A stretch of 25,512 nt of DNA, taken from positions 1 through 25,512 of the forward strand of contig CANHUW010000007.1 of NCBI GenBank assembly GCA_947463975.1, in the 5' to 3' direction. Shown here piece by piece: positions 7,349 through 16,230 of the stretch. Made by a program: the position numbers and the translations under genes. Position 1 is the stretch's first letter; every line of letters starts with the position of its first letter. Below the pieces are notes generated by a model. That model worked only from the letters and a program-made list of their open reading frames with translations. It had not been told where the DNA came from and searched no databases. The stretch comes from Bacteroidota bacterium (GTDB lineage Bacteria; Bacteroidota; Bacteroidia; Chitinophagales; Chitinophagaceae).

Positions 7349-8791
7349 ATGGCAGAGGCAAATAAATATGAAGCTGTTATTGGACTAGAGATACATGCAC
7401 AATTGGCTACTAATAGCAAATTATTTTGCGGAGATGCGACTCGTTTTGGAGCAGCGCCTAATACACATATCAGCCCGATTACAATGGGTCATCCAGGAAC
7501 CCTCCCAAAGACCAATAAAAAAGCAGTGGAGTATGCCATAAAGATGGGTATTGCTTGTGAATCTACCATTGAACAAAATAATTATTTTGCTAGAAAAAAT
7601 TATTTTTACCCAGACTTACCAAAAGGTTATCAAATTTCACAACACACTACACCCCTTTGTGTGGGAGGGAAAGTAGCCATACAATTAAATGGTCAAACCT
7701 CCTATGTACAATTAAACAGAATACATTTAGAAGAAGATGCTGGTAAAAGTATTCATGATATCTCTCCTACGGACACTTGTATAGATTTAAATAGAGCAGG
7801 CACCCCTTTAATTGAGATGGTTACTGAACCTTGTTTACATTCAGCAGAAGAAGCTTTCCAATATGTAACTGAAGTAAGAAAACTAGTAAGATGGTTGGGT
7901 ATTTGCGATGGCAATATGGAAGAGGGAAGTTTAAGATGTGATGCCAATATTTCTGTAAGACTTAAAGGGCTTACCACTTTAGGAACTAAAGTGGAAGTAA
8001 AAAACTTAAACTCAATAAGAAATATTAAAAAAGCCATAGAATTTGAGATTGAAAGATTAATTGGATTAGTAGAATCAGGTGAAACCATTATTCAACAGAC
8101 TAGGAGTTTTGACGCCAATAATGATACCACATTTGCTATTAGAGATAAAGAAGATGCCAATGATTACCGCTATTTTCCCGACCCCGATTTAGCACCATTT
8201 CATATTACAGAAGAGTACATCAATACAATTAAAGCCACGCTTCCTGCATTACCTCAACAATTGAAATCAGCATGGAAATCTAGTTTAGGTTTATCTGATT
8301 ATGATGTTGATCAAATCACAGAAAACAAAGAAGAATCCGAATTTTTTGCAAATTGGATACAAACCACAAAACACTACAAAGCTGCAGTGAATTGGATATT
8401 AGGACCAATTAGAGAATACCTTCATGAAACCGGATTGACTTATACTGAATTGCATACATCAATTAGTCAATTAAATGACTTACTCGACTTGGTTGAATCT
8501 AATCAATTAAGTTTTGCCAATGCAACAGGAAAGGTTTTTAGAGGAATAGTTGGCACTAATATAGAAGCACTTCAATTTGCTCAAGATCATCAGCTCATTC
8601 AGAATAACTCCACTGATACTATTAATCAATGGGTAGAGCAGGTTTTAAATGCCCACCCAGAAAAAGTAGCAGCGTACAAGAAAGGTAAAAAAGGATTAAT
8701 GGGTGTATTTATTGGAGAAGTGAAAAAAATAAGTAAAGGACAAGCAGATCCAAAAATAACAACACAAATTTTAGAAAAAAAATTAGTATAA
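7349..8791 (+). CDS. gatB: Asp-tRNA(Asn)/Glu-tRNA(Gln) amidotransferase subunit B
   Basis: Subunit B of the GatCAB complex. It binds mischarged tRNA and activates Glu (or Asp) on it, so that ammonia from GatA gives Gln-tRNA or Asn-tRNA. The 480-residue length is typical. Family signatures are plain: YEAVIGLEIHAQL at the N-terminus, MGHPGTLPKTN, the NYFYPDLPKGYQISQ block, and MEEGSLRCDANISVR. The GatB/YqeY tail domain follows from about residue 330 and ends with KKGLMGVFIGEVKK. The start is chosen at 7349 because the conserved N-terminus begins seven residues later and no other Met is near. GatA and GatC are not in the window. The next gene begins 7 nt downstream, so both are likely co-transcribed. 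Confidence 0.98.
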   Translation: MAEANKYEAVIGLEIHAQLATNSKLFCGDATRFGAAPNTHISPITMGHPGTLPKTNKKAVEYAIKMGIACESTIEQNNYFARKNYFYPDLPKGYQISQHTTPLCVGGKVAIQLNGQTSYVQLNRIHLEEDAGKSIHDISPTDTCIDLNRAGTPLIEMVTEPCLHSAEEAFQYVTEVRKLVRWLGICDGNMEEGSLRCDANISVRLKGLTTLGTKVEVKNLNSIRNIKKAIEFEIERLIGLVESGETIIQQTRSFDANNDTTFAIRDKEDANDYRYFPDPDLAPFHITEEYINTIKATLPALPQQLKSAWKSSLGLSDYDVDQITENKEESEFFANWIQTTKHYKAAVNWILGPIREYLHETGLTYTELHTSISQLNDLLDLVESNQLSFANATGKVFRGIVGTNIEALQFAQDHQLIQNNSTDTINQWVEQVLNAHPEKVAAYKKGKKGLMGVFIGEVKKISKGQADPKITTQILEKKLV

Positions 8792-8798
8792 TTAACCT

Positions 8799-9935
8799 AT
8801 GAAAAACATATTACTTCAACTCAGCTTCTTGATCACTGTATGCTTCTTGAGCAGTTGTGATCAAAAAAATAAGGAATTAAGGTACAATGTTGCTGGTACA
8901 ATTAAAAATGCAACCGCTGAAAAATTACTTTTACAAGAAATACCTTACGGTGGCAAACCTATCATCACACTTGATTCAATTAGCTTGAAAGAAGATGGCA
9001 AATATAGTTTTGACTTCATTGCAAAAGAAGAAGGTATTTATAGAATAGCAACAGAAAAAGACCTTGAAATTCTATTTATAAACGATATAGAGAATATTCA
9101 AATAAATGCGGATGCCAATGATTATAATAGTTACCAAATAAAAGGATCAAAAACAAGCGAAGGTTTGTTAAAATTCTTAAAAGAATATAGACAAAAAGAC
9201 TCTTCTATTTTTTCCACATTATATAACTTAGACGCAGTACAAAATCAAAAAGGGAAAGATAGTACGATCTTCTGGCTACAAAAACAAAAGACTGATAAAA
9301 TCAATCAATTAAATCAGTTTATTGAAAAAACTGTATCAGCAGAATCTAATCCTGCTTTTTTATATTATGCATTAGGATTAAGTATAAGATCCATGGAAGC
9401 TGCGCAAGTATTGGCTATGGCTAAATTAGCGGCAGAAAAAACAAAAGCAAGCCCATTAATAGATTTTGTTACCACATTAAGTTCACAGGTTCAGGCAAAT
9501 ACTACGGTAAGTCCCATTGAAGTAGGTCAAATGGCACCAGAAATTGCTTTACAAGATGTTGACGGAAAAATTATTACTTTAAGTAGTTTAAAAGGCAAGT
9601 ATGTTTTAGTGGATTTCTGGGCTAGTTGGTGTGGTCCCTGCAGAGGAGAGAATCCGAATGTGGTAGCCAATTTTGAAAAGTATAAAAACAAAAATTTCAC
9701 TGTTTTAGGCGTGTCATTAGATGATGACAAGGCTAATTGGTTAGATGCCATTCAAACAGATAAATTAAACTGGCAACATATTAGTGATTTAAAAAAATGG
9801 GAAAGTATTGTGGTAAGTGCATACCAAATTGAAGGAATCCCTTTCAATGTATTATTGGATCCAACTGGAAAAATAATTGCAAAAGATTTAAGAGGTCCTG
9901 CGTTGGGAAGTACATTAGAAACCCTATTGAAATAA
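8799..9935 (+). CDS. Lipoprotein thiol-disulfide oxidoreductase (DUF4369 + AhpC/TSA-type thioredoxin)
   Basis: Probable envelope disulfide reductase of the TlpA/ResA type. The 378-residue protein has a lipoprotein signal with lipobox LSSC (Cys20 lipidated), an N-terminal beta-rich DUF4369-like domain (about 30-130), a helical middle, and a C-terminal thioredoxin-like domain (about 240-378). The active site is W277-C278-G-P-C281 inside VDFWASWCGPC, and the cis-Pro segment is GIPFNVLLD. This layout is very common in Bacteroidota, where many paralogues occur; the substrate is usually unknown. It lies 7 nt after gatB, probably by chance of operon packing, as there is no functional link. A strong terminator follows. 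Confidence 0.9.
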   Translation: MKNILLQLSFLITVCFLSSCDQKNKELRYNVAGTIKNATAEKLLLQEIPYGGKPIITLDSISLKEDGKYSFDFIAKEEGIYRIATEKDLEILFINDIENIQINADANDYNSYQIKGSKTSEGLLKFLKEYRQKDSSIFSTLYNLDAVQNQKGKDSTIFWLQKQKTDKINQLNQFIEKTVSAESNPAFLYYALGLSIRSMEAAQVLAMAKLAAEKTKASPLIDFVTTLSSQVQANTTVSPIEVGQMAPEIALQDVDGKIITLSSLKGKYVLVDFWASWCGPCRGENPNVVANFEKYKNKNFTVLGVSLDDDKANWLDAIQTDKLNWQHISDLKKWESIVVSAYQIEGIPFNVLLDPTGKIIAKDLRGPALGSTLETLLK

Positions 9936-9954
9936 ATAAGGTGGAACTTTAAAT

Positions 9955-9983
9955 AAAAAAACCGTCTTTTAGACGGTTTTTTT
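9955..9983. terminator. Bidirectional terminator overlapping the end of the RND gene
   Basis: A perfect hairpin: AAAAAAACCGTC (9955-9966) pairs with GACGGTTTTTTT (9972-9983) over a 5-nt loop, giving T-runs on both strands. It serves the lipoprotein gene (+) and the opposed RND gene (-). Its right arm and loop encode the last residues (KKTV) and stop of the RND protein. Confidence 0.92.
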
Positions 9984-12314
9984 ATTCTCTTTAATGAATG
10001 TTTTTATCAATGCTGGTAATAAAACCAGATTAGTTAATGTGCTCACAATAAGTGTTAATGAAGTTAGCCATCCCAGCGCCTTAGTTCCTCCAAAATCACT
10101 GAAACAGAAAATAATAAACCCAGCTACCAAAACCAAAGAAGTATATATAATACTAATGCCGGTATGTCTAATAGTTTGAATGAGTGTATTATTCACTTGA
10201 TAATTTAAATGAGGTAGTTCTTGTTTGTAATTCACCAAAAATCGAATGGTTACATCAATGGCAATACCCAATGCAACGCTAAATACCAATACGGTGGATG
10301 GTTTTAACGCAACACCGGTCCAACCCATGATTCCTGCAGTTATAAATAAAGGAATGATATTGGGAATTAAAGAACACACTAGTATTGGAAAAGATCTAAA
10401 TAAGAAAATCATACAAATAGCAATTAATAAAAAAGCCCAAAAAATAGATTCACTTAAACCTTTAATAATAAAATTACTTCCTTCTAAGAAGGTTACACTA
10501 CTTCCAGTAATTTCTACATGGTATTTGCTTGTATCAAATAAGACCTTTGTTACGCTATCGATTTTTGATAAAAACAAAGGTAATTTAGCACTGCCAATAT
10601 CTTTCATATTCACAGATATTCTAGTAGCTTTTTTATCCTTGTCAATAAACTTATTCAATAAGGCCTCTGGACCTTTATTTGCAGTAGTTTTAGCTATTGT
10701 TGAATCTAATGGTTTAGGCGCAATATAAGGTGCGATAAAGGCCATCTCTGTTCCAGTAGGGATTGCATATGCTAAACTATCCCCATCATAGAATGCTTGT
10801 TTAGCAAACTTAATACCATCCAATAGTCCCAAAGGCTTTCCCAATTCTGGTTGCTCTTGTAAGAAATAGTCTAATTCATCTATTTTTTCCAAAGGCTTCA
10901 AGCTTTTTGTTAAACCATTTTTCTTCTTACTGTCAATCACAATTTCTAAAGGCATTACACCACCAGCATTTTGTTCAAACCATTTAAGATCGGTATACAA
11001 TTTGTCTTTTTTAGGTAAGTCATCTACAATGAAAGCCTCCTTCTTAATTTGAACCAATCCAAAAGAAGAAACAATCACTAATGCTATGGTAATGCCAAAA
11101 ACCCATTTTGTATGGTCAAAAGTCCAACGCTCAATTTTTACTAGTAACTTTTCCAAAGTCTTATTGTCTAAATACCTGACATGTTTTGCCTTGGGTACTT
11201 CCAAATAAGATAATACAGGTGGAATAAAGAACAAGCTAATAAAAAACAAAGCCATGATATTTAATCCAGATACCCATCCAAACTCTTTTAATAAAGGGCT
11301 TTTGGTTAATGCAAATACAAAAAACCCAATGGCCGCAGTAATATTACAAAACAAAGTCACAATACCCATTTTACCCACCATATGAATCAATGCTTGTTCT
11401 TTGTCTCCTGTTTCTTTATAGGAGGTATGGTATTTGTTTAAAAAGTATATACAATTAGGAATACCTATTACTACAATCAATGGCGGTATTAAAGCGGTTA
11501 ATAAAGTAATCTTTTGTCCAAGCAATACCATGGTTCCAAGACTCCAAATCACCCCCATGGCTACCACTGCTAAACTCATCAACATAGCAGGTATAGATCT
11601 AAAAAATAATAACAGCGTTATGGCAGATAATACTAATGAACCAATCAAGAACCACAACATTTCTTTTTTGATTCTATCCGCCATGATAGTTCTGATATAT
11701 GGAAGACCACTTATGTGTAAATCTAATTGAGTAGATTTTTTGAATGCAGTTAATTGAGTTTCTAAAGCGTTAATTATTCTTGACCTTGCCCCACTATTGA
11801 TGGAGTCAGGAATAAAACTAATCGCCATGATATAAGAATTACTATCTGGATTATACAATAAATGTTTGTAAAAGGGCAGTGATTCAAAAACTGATTTATC
11901 TGATAATAAAGCGCTATCACTATCATATGGTGCATGAAAAATAGTATTTCCCTTAAAGCTATAATTGATCGTATCCTTCACAATAGCATAAGCACTTGGA
12001 ACACCTAAAACATCCGTAACACCTGGAATAGTTTTTATAGATTTTTGTAAATCATATAAAGCATTGAAATTATGGACAGTATATAAATCTTTTGTTTGAA
12101 AGCCTACCACCATAGTTGTGCCATCCACTCCAAATTGATGTACAAATTTTTTATAAATAGAAAATGTAGGATTGTCTTCTGGTATAGCTTTAGTAAACTC
12201 ATAGCTTAATTTTACTTGAACAGCAAAATAACCCATAAAAATAGTCATAGCAGAAAGTACTATTAAACTAGTTCGTCTGTATTGTAAAATTTTCTGCCCT
12301 AAACGATACCACAT
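9969..12314 (-). CDS. RND superfamily exporter (MMPL-type, twelve TM segments)
   Basis: A 781-residue inner-membrane transporter, probably driven by the proton gradient. It has two halves, each with one TM helix, a large periplasmic domain and five more TM helices: TM1 about 14-34, loop 35-215, TM2-6 about 218-371; TM7 about 402-423, loop 424-620, TM8-12 about 622-773. The second half carries the usual acidic residue in its fourth helix (D687 in LGIAIDVTIRFL). The equivalent stretch of the first half (VIGIPNCIYFLNKY) has none. The size matches MMPL/HpnN-type lipid or hydrophobe exporters and not the 1,000-residue AcrB type; no adaptor or outer-membrane channel gene is nearby. It is last in the kdnA-rpoN unit, 16 nt after the PAP2-like gene. 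Substrate unknown. Confidence 0.88.
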   Translation of the reverse strand: MWYRLGQKILQYRRTSLIVLSAMTIFMGYFAVQVKLSYEFTKAIPEDNPTFSIYKKFVHQFGVDGTTMVVGFQTKDLYTVHNFNALYDLQKSIKTIPGVTDVLGVPSAYAIVKDTINYSFKGNTIFHAPYDSDSALLSDKSVFESLPFYKHLLYNPDSNSYIMAISFIPDSINSGARSRIINALETQLTAFKKSTQLDLHISGLPYIRTIMADRIKKEMLWFLIGSLVLSAITLLLFFRSIPAMLMSLAVVAMGVIWSLGTMVLLGQKITLLTALIPPLIVVIGIPNCIYFLNKYHTSYKETGDKEQALIHMVGKMGIVTLFCNITAAIGFFVFALTKSPLLKEFGWVSGLNIMALFFISLFFIPPVLSYLEVPKAKHVRYLDNKTLEKLLVKIERWTFDHTKWVFGITIALVIVSSFGLVQIKKEAFIVDDLPKKDKLYTDLKWFEQNAGGVMPLEIVIDSKKKNGLTKSLKPLEKIDELDYFLQEQPELGKPLGLLDGIKFAKQAFYDGDSLAYAIPTGTEMAFIAPYIAPKPLDSTIAKTTANKGPEALLNKFIDKDKKATRISVNMKDIGSAKLPLFLSKIDSVTKVLFDTSKYHVEITGSSVTFLEGSNFIIKGLSESIFWAFLLIAICMIFLFRSFPILVCSLIPNIIPLFITAGIMGWTGVALKPSTVLVFSVALGIAIDVTIRFLVNYKQELPHLNYQVNNTLIQTIRHTGISIIYTSLVLVAGFIIFCFSDFGGTKALGWLTSLTLIVSTLTNLVLLPALIKTFIKENKKTV

Positions 12315-12330
12315 ATAAAAATAGATTAAA

Positions 12331-12969
12331 TTAGATCACCCAAAAATACGCCATAACTTGCGTAAGAAAGCCAATGGATAAACCAACGATTAATTCTTGT
12401 TTAGTGTGATCACTAACAAGCATTCTTGAACTTGTAACAATTGCACTGATTATAATGGCCAATAAAACCCAAACAGCATTATTCATGGAATAATGCAAAC
12501 CCACAATAATGACTGCAGTCAATAAACCTCCTACTCCCATAGTATGCAAGCTTACTTTAATAAAATTATTGACAATCAAGCCAATAGCAGTCGCAATAAA
12601 TATTCCGAAGTAGAAGAACTTCAAGGCAATGGGTTGATCTGTAAAGTTTCTACTCAAATAATACATCCACCAATAAAAGAACATCGTAATCACATAAGGA
12701 ATAATACGTTCTTTTTGTGTTCTTAAGAATATACTTTCACTTAATTTCAAACGCCACATTAAAAAAACAGCAAAAGCAGGAAAAAAAGCAGTCAACCAAA
12801 AAACACTAAATAAACGTAAGGTTAATTGCCATTCTGTAATCCCCACAAATTCGTATGGAAGTACCTGAATCAGGTACAACATAAAAAAGGTGGGAATAAA
12901 TAAAGGATGTAAAATATAAGAAATGAATTGTCCAATAAATTTTAAAAAAACAGGGGTATTATTTTGCAT
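12331..12969 (-). CDS. Divergent PAP2-like integral membrane protein
   Basis: A 212-residue, very hydrophobic protein with about five or six TM helices. Traces of the PAP2 phosphatase signature are visible in the right order: KERIIPY (for KX6RP), VSLHTMG (for PSGH) and SSRMLVSDHTKQE (for SRX5HX3D, where the SR-X5-H spacing is exact and the last Asp is Glu). It may therefore hydrolyse lipid phosphates such as undecaprenyl or phosphatidyl phosphates, but the first two motifs are weak and activity is uncertain. It lies 17 nt after rpoN and 16 nt before the RND exporter on the same strand, so a lipid-related role alongside that transporter is possible. The motif reading is mine; only a profile search could confirm it. 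Confidence 0.65.
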   Translation of the reverse strand: MQNNTPVFLKFIGQFISYILHPLFIPTFFMLYLIQVLPYEFVGITEWQLTLRLFSVFWLTAFFPAFAVFLMWRLKLSESIFLRTQKERIIPYVITMFFYWWMYYLSRNFTDQPIALKFFYFGIFIATAIGLIVNNFIKVSLHTMGVGGLLTAVIIVGLHYSMNNAVWVLLAIIISAIVTSSRMLVSDHTKQELIVGLSIGFLTQVMAYFWVI

Positions 12970-12986
12970 GGATATTGATGTAGGTA

Positions 12987-14486
12987 TTAAAGTTCTTTTC
13001 TTAATCTAGCAACTGGAATATTTAACAGCTCTCTATATTTTGCAACGGTTCTTCTAGCAATATTATACCCCTTATCTTGAAGTAAGGAAGTTAGTTCGTC
13101 ATCACTTAATGGCTTTTGCTTATCTTCCGATTCAATAAATTCTAGTAAAATAGCTTTTACTTCTTTGGTACTTACTTCTTCTCCAGTATCTGTTGTTAAA
13201 GACTCACTAAAGAAATACTTTAATAAATAAGTCCCGAACTCCGTTTGTACATATTTACTATTTGCCACCCTACTCACCGTAGAAACATCCAGCTTTGTGG
13301 TAGAAGCAATATCTTTAAGAATCATTGGCTTAAGTTGAGTAGTATCGCCACTTAAAAAGAAAGCCTCTTGATGATGAATGATGGCATTCATAGTTAACAA
13401 AAGTGTTTGCTGCCTTTGCAAGATCATTTCAATAAACCATTTTGCCGAATCAATTTTTTGTTTAATAAAAAATACCGCCTCCTTTTGAGCTTTATCTTGT
13501 TTCTTACTGCCTTCATATTCTTTCAGCATCATTTTATAATCATCACTTATAATTAATGGAGGTGCATTTCTGCTATTCAAAGAAAGCTCTAGCTTATTAT
13601 TATTGATTAATACTGTGAAATCAGGTATAATATACATTTCAGCCTCATTACTTCCTGCTGTATCCGCTCCCGGTTTAGGATTTAAAGCAATAATTTGATG
13701 TAGCACTTCTTTCATCGTAGCATCATCCAAGTGCAGACTTTTTTGAATTTTATCGTAATGCTTTCTTGTAAATTCATCAAAATGCTTTTCTAGAATAGTA
13801 ATAGCCATTTTTAAAACATCTACCTTTTCATTTTCTTCTAGTTTTCTTCTTAATTGAATCAACAAACATTCTTGTAAGTTTCTAGCAGCAATACCAGCAG
13901 GTTCAAATTTTTGTATAAGCAATAAAACGGCCTCAATTTGCTTTTCTTCCACCCACATGCTTTGTTTAAAAGCTAAGTCATCTGCAATAGATTGCAAAGC
14001 TCTTCTTAAATAACCATCGTCGTCTAAACTTCCAATAATTTGTTCTGCAATTTTAAAAGGAGTCTCCTCTAAATCTAACATGCTTAACTGATCCATGAGC
14101 TGATCATTTAAACTAAGCTCTGCTTTAATAGGAATAACCTTGTCGTTATCTAATTCAGGATAATAATCATCCTTGGTTTTGTAATCTGCAATCTCTCCAT
14201 CATCGTCATAGGTATACTCACTTATTTCTTCATTGCTCATTTCATATTCGTCTACTGGAATGGCTTCTTCTTCTTGTAATTCATTGATTAAATCATCATT
14301 CGTATCCTCGCCTATTTCATTATCTAACAATTCTGAATGAAGTTCTAAAGCAGGATTTTCTTCCAACTCTTCTTTGACCCTTTGTTCTATTTGAGCAGAC
14401 GGTATTTGCAACAATTTCATTAATTGAATCTGCTGAGGCGACAATCTTTGTAATTGTCTTTGTTGCATGGACTGCCCTAGTGACAT
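12987..14486 (-). CDS. rpoN: RNA polymerase sigma-54 factor
   Basis: Sigma-54 directs RNA polymerase to -24/-12 promoters and needs AAA+ activators. The 499-residue length is normal. Region I is Gln/Leu-rich (QQRQLQRLSPQQIQLMKLLQ and on to about residue 50). Region II (about 52-115) is strongly acidic, rich in Asp/Glu. The core-binding domain follows, then the DNA-binding domain with a helix-turn-helix (DIASTTKLDVSTVSRVANSKY). The RpoN box ARRTVAKYRE stands at about 477-486 near the C-terminus. It lies 11 nt after kdnA and 17 nt before the PAP2-like gene. No sigma-54 activator gene and no convincing -24/-12 site was found in the window. Confidence 0.98.
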   Translation of the reverse strand: MSLGQSMQQRQLQRLSPQQIQLMKLLQIPSAQIEQRVKEELEENPALELHSELLDNEIGEDTNDDLINELQEEEAIPVDEYEMSNEEISEYTYDDDGEIADYKTKDDYYPELDNDKVIPIKAELSLNDQLMDQLSMLDLEETPFKIAEQIIGSLDDDGYLRRALQSIADDLAFKQSMWVEEKQIEAVLLLIQKFEPAGIAARNLQECLLIQLRRKLEENEKVDVLKMAITILEKHFDEFTRKHYDKIQKSLHLDDATMKEVLHQIIALNPKPGADTAGSNEAEMYIIPDFTVLINNNKLELSLNSRNAPPLIISDDYKMMLKEYEGSKKQDKAQKEAVFFIKQKIDSAKWFIEMILQRQQTLLLTMNAIIHHQEAFFLSGDTTQLKPMILKDIASTTKLDVSTVSRVANSKYVQTEFGTYLLKYFFSESLTTDTGEEVSTKEVKAILLEFIESEDKQKPLSDDELTSLLQDKGYNIARRTVAKYRELLNIPVARLRKEL

Positions 14487-14497
14487 ACTCTATATTA

Positions 14498-15697
14498 TTA
14501 TGAAAGTGCTTCTTTCAATACTTGTAAAAACTGAGCTCCTTTTGCATGTACTTGTTCCTCTGTCCAAGTAAGACTAATTGCAGTAGATACACATCTTGAC
14601 ATAATAGCGTCACTAACTTCAAATTTTGTATTACTTAATTTTTTCAAAGCATTTTGCTGTGCTTCATTTAATGCATATAAACTTTGTACATTTTTTAAAT
14701 GATCCCACTTTTTAATATAATGCCAGTTATTTGCATACCAATAAAAATTACCAGCAAAAATGCCAGCAGTTTTTAATGCTTCAATGGCTTTTTCCATTTT
14801 CTCTTGTGAAGGTAAGAACCAAGACAAGAAGCTTGCACTATCTCCAGATGGATCAGGCACTACTCTAAAACTAATTCCAGGCACTTGTTCTAAGTAGGAT
14901 CTAAGAATGTGATTATTTCTTCTTTGAATCGTCAAGAAAGTATCTAGTTTTCTGATTTGTGCTAATCCAACCGCTGCATGTAATTCACTAATTCTAAAAT
15001 TGTACCCTAAAAAAGGATGCAAATCTGCACCTCTATCTACTCCTAAATGATCATGTCCGTGATCAGTGAATGCATCGCACTTTGTATAAATATTTTGATC
15101 ATTGGTCATTACCACACCCCCTTCACCACAGGTAATCATTTTAACAAAGTCAAAAGAAAAAGTACCTGCATGACCAATCGTACCCAAATGTTTTCCTTTA
15201 TAAGTTCCTCCGATACTTTGGCAAGCATCTTCTAATAAAATCAATTGATGTTCATCACAGATGGCTTTTAATGCATCTAAATCAGCCATACTTCCACACA
15301 TGTGCACCGGCATGATGCATTTTGTCTTAGAGGTAACCGCTGCTCTTACCGCGGCTGGGTTTAAAGTCAATGTTTCATCTATATCCACTAAAACAGGTAC
15401 CGCACCCATACTTAATACTGCTTCAAAACTTGCCACAAAAGTAAATGCCGGCATGATTACTTCGTCTCCAGCACCAATGCCAAATGAAGCCATTGCTGTA
15501 GTTAAAGCAGCGGTTCCACTGGAGGTTAATTGAGCGTATCCAGTACCAAATGTCTTACAAATAGCCGCTTCCAACTCTTTGGATTTCCAGATACCTTTAC
15601 GAGGACCATCAAATCCATAACGCATTAAAATACCTGTCTCCAAGACATCGTTAACTTCTTTTCTTTCTTCGTCGCCAAAAAATTCAAAACCGGGCAT
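14498..15697 (-). CDS. kdnA: DegT/DnrJ-type aminotransferase, likely 8-amino-3,8-dideoxy-manno-octulosonate transaminase
   Basis: PLP-dependent sugar aminotransferase. It probably adds the amino group at C8 of oxidised Kdo to make Kdo8N for LPS. The 399-residue protein has the DegT fold with PLP lysine K186 (SFDFVKMITCGEGG), D157 and Q160 (LEDACQ), and the early SSGTAAL loop. Several stretches match what I recall of Shewanella KdnA: MPGFE.FG.EE, RWK/GIWK, VHMCGSMA, DHGHDH.G.DRGA, DPSGDSASFLSW, YANNWHYIKKW and DAIMSR..S..I.L.WT. That makes KdnA much more likely than a generic StrS enzyme. The partner oxidase KdnB is not in the window. It is first in a four-gene minus-strand unit with rpoN. Confidence 0.8.
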   Translation of the reverse strand: MPGFEFFGDEERKEVNDVLETGILMRYGFDGPRKGIWKSKELEAAICKTFGTGYAQLTSSGTAALTTAMASFGIGAGDEVIMPAFTFVASFEAVLSMGAVPVLVDIDETLTLNPAAVRAAVTSKTKCIMPVHMCGSMADLDALKAICDEHQLILLEDACQSIGGTYKGKHLGTIGHAGTFSFDFVKMITCGEGGVVMTNDQNIYTKCDAFTDHGHDHLGVDRGADLHPFLGYNFRISELHAAVGLAQIRKLDTFLTIQRRNNHILRSYLEQVPGISFRVVPDPSGDSASFLSWFLPSQEKMEKAIEALKTAGIFAGNFYWYANNWHYIKKWDHLKNVQSLYALNEAQQNALKKLSNTKFEVSDAIMSRCVSTAISLTWTEEQVHAKGAQFLQVLKEALS

Positions 15698-15719
15698 AAG
15701 CTTGATTTTTAATGATAAA

Positions 15720-15727
15720 CAAAGGTA
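15720..15727 (-). promoter_or_regulatory. Likely -7 box of the kdnA-rpoN operon
   Basis: On the minus strand this reads TACCTTTG, an exact TAnnTTTG match and the same octamer as the alaS box. It ends 22 nt before the kdnA start, so the leader would be about 15-18 nt. No clear -33 TTG was found. It would drive kdnA, rpoN, the PAP2-like gene and the RND gene. Confidence 0.5.
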
Positions 15728-15793
15728 GTTTAAAAAATGAAAATTGAGGGTTTTTCAGTAATTTGCGCCAGTAAAAAAACGAAATAGAACTTT

Positions 15794-16201
15794 ATGGAAT
15801 ACAATAACTTAATGGCAGTTTCTGGCCTATCTGGATTATTTGAAATGGTTAGCAGCAAAAACGATGGCGCAATCGCCAAATCTTTAGAAACTGGCGCTAC
15901 TCAGTTTGTGAGTTCTAGAGTACATCAATTCTCACATTTAGAAAGTATTGAAGTATATACGACCCATGATAACGTGTTTTTAGCAGAAGTATTCATTGCA
16001 ATGGGCAAATCAAAAGAAGCATTACCAAGCGAAAAAGATCCTAAAGCGGTAACTGCATACTTCAAAAAAGTATTTCCATCAATGGATTTTGAGCGTGTTT
16101 ATCCAAGTGATATGAAAAAGATGGTGAAATGGTTTGGTCAATTAAAAGCCAATAACATTGAGCCTGTTTTACCAGCTGATGAGGAAGAAGCAGAAGCATA
16201 G
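15794..16201 (+). CDS. DUF5606 family protein
   Basis: A 135-residue cytoplasmic protein of unknown function, without signal peptide or TM helix. It begins with MEYNNLMAVSGLSGLFEMVSS and continues with a segment ending SHLESIEVYTTHDNVFLAEVF, the pattern I associate with the Bacteroidota DUF5606 family (I..SGKPGL.... and ..L.DISIYT...). The second half holds FKKVFPSMDFERVYPSDMKKMVKWF, a helical block, and the chain ends in an acidic tail. It is divergent from kdnA with 96 bp between them and is followed by a strong terminator, so it is probably transcribed alone. A 7-base TAATTTG at 15759-15765 may be a variant -7 box. Conservation suggests a housekeeping role; I infer nothing more. Confidence 0.8.
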   Translation: MEYNNLMAVSGLSGLFEMVSSKNDGAIAKSLETGATQFVSSRVHQFSHLESIEVYTTHDNVFLAEVFIAMGKSKEALPSEKDPKAVTAYFKKVFPSMDFERVYPSDMKKMVKWFGQLKANNIEPVLPADEEEAEA

Positions 16202-16230
16202 GCTTCTATTAAAAATATAAATAGAATAAT

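Noticed and set aside
10246..10728. 160-codon open frame on the plus strand
   Set aside because: It lies wholly inside the RND exporter gene on the other strand, has no recognisable domain, and its composition fits a shadow of membrane-protein codons.
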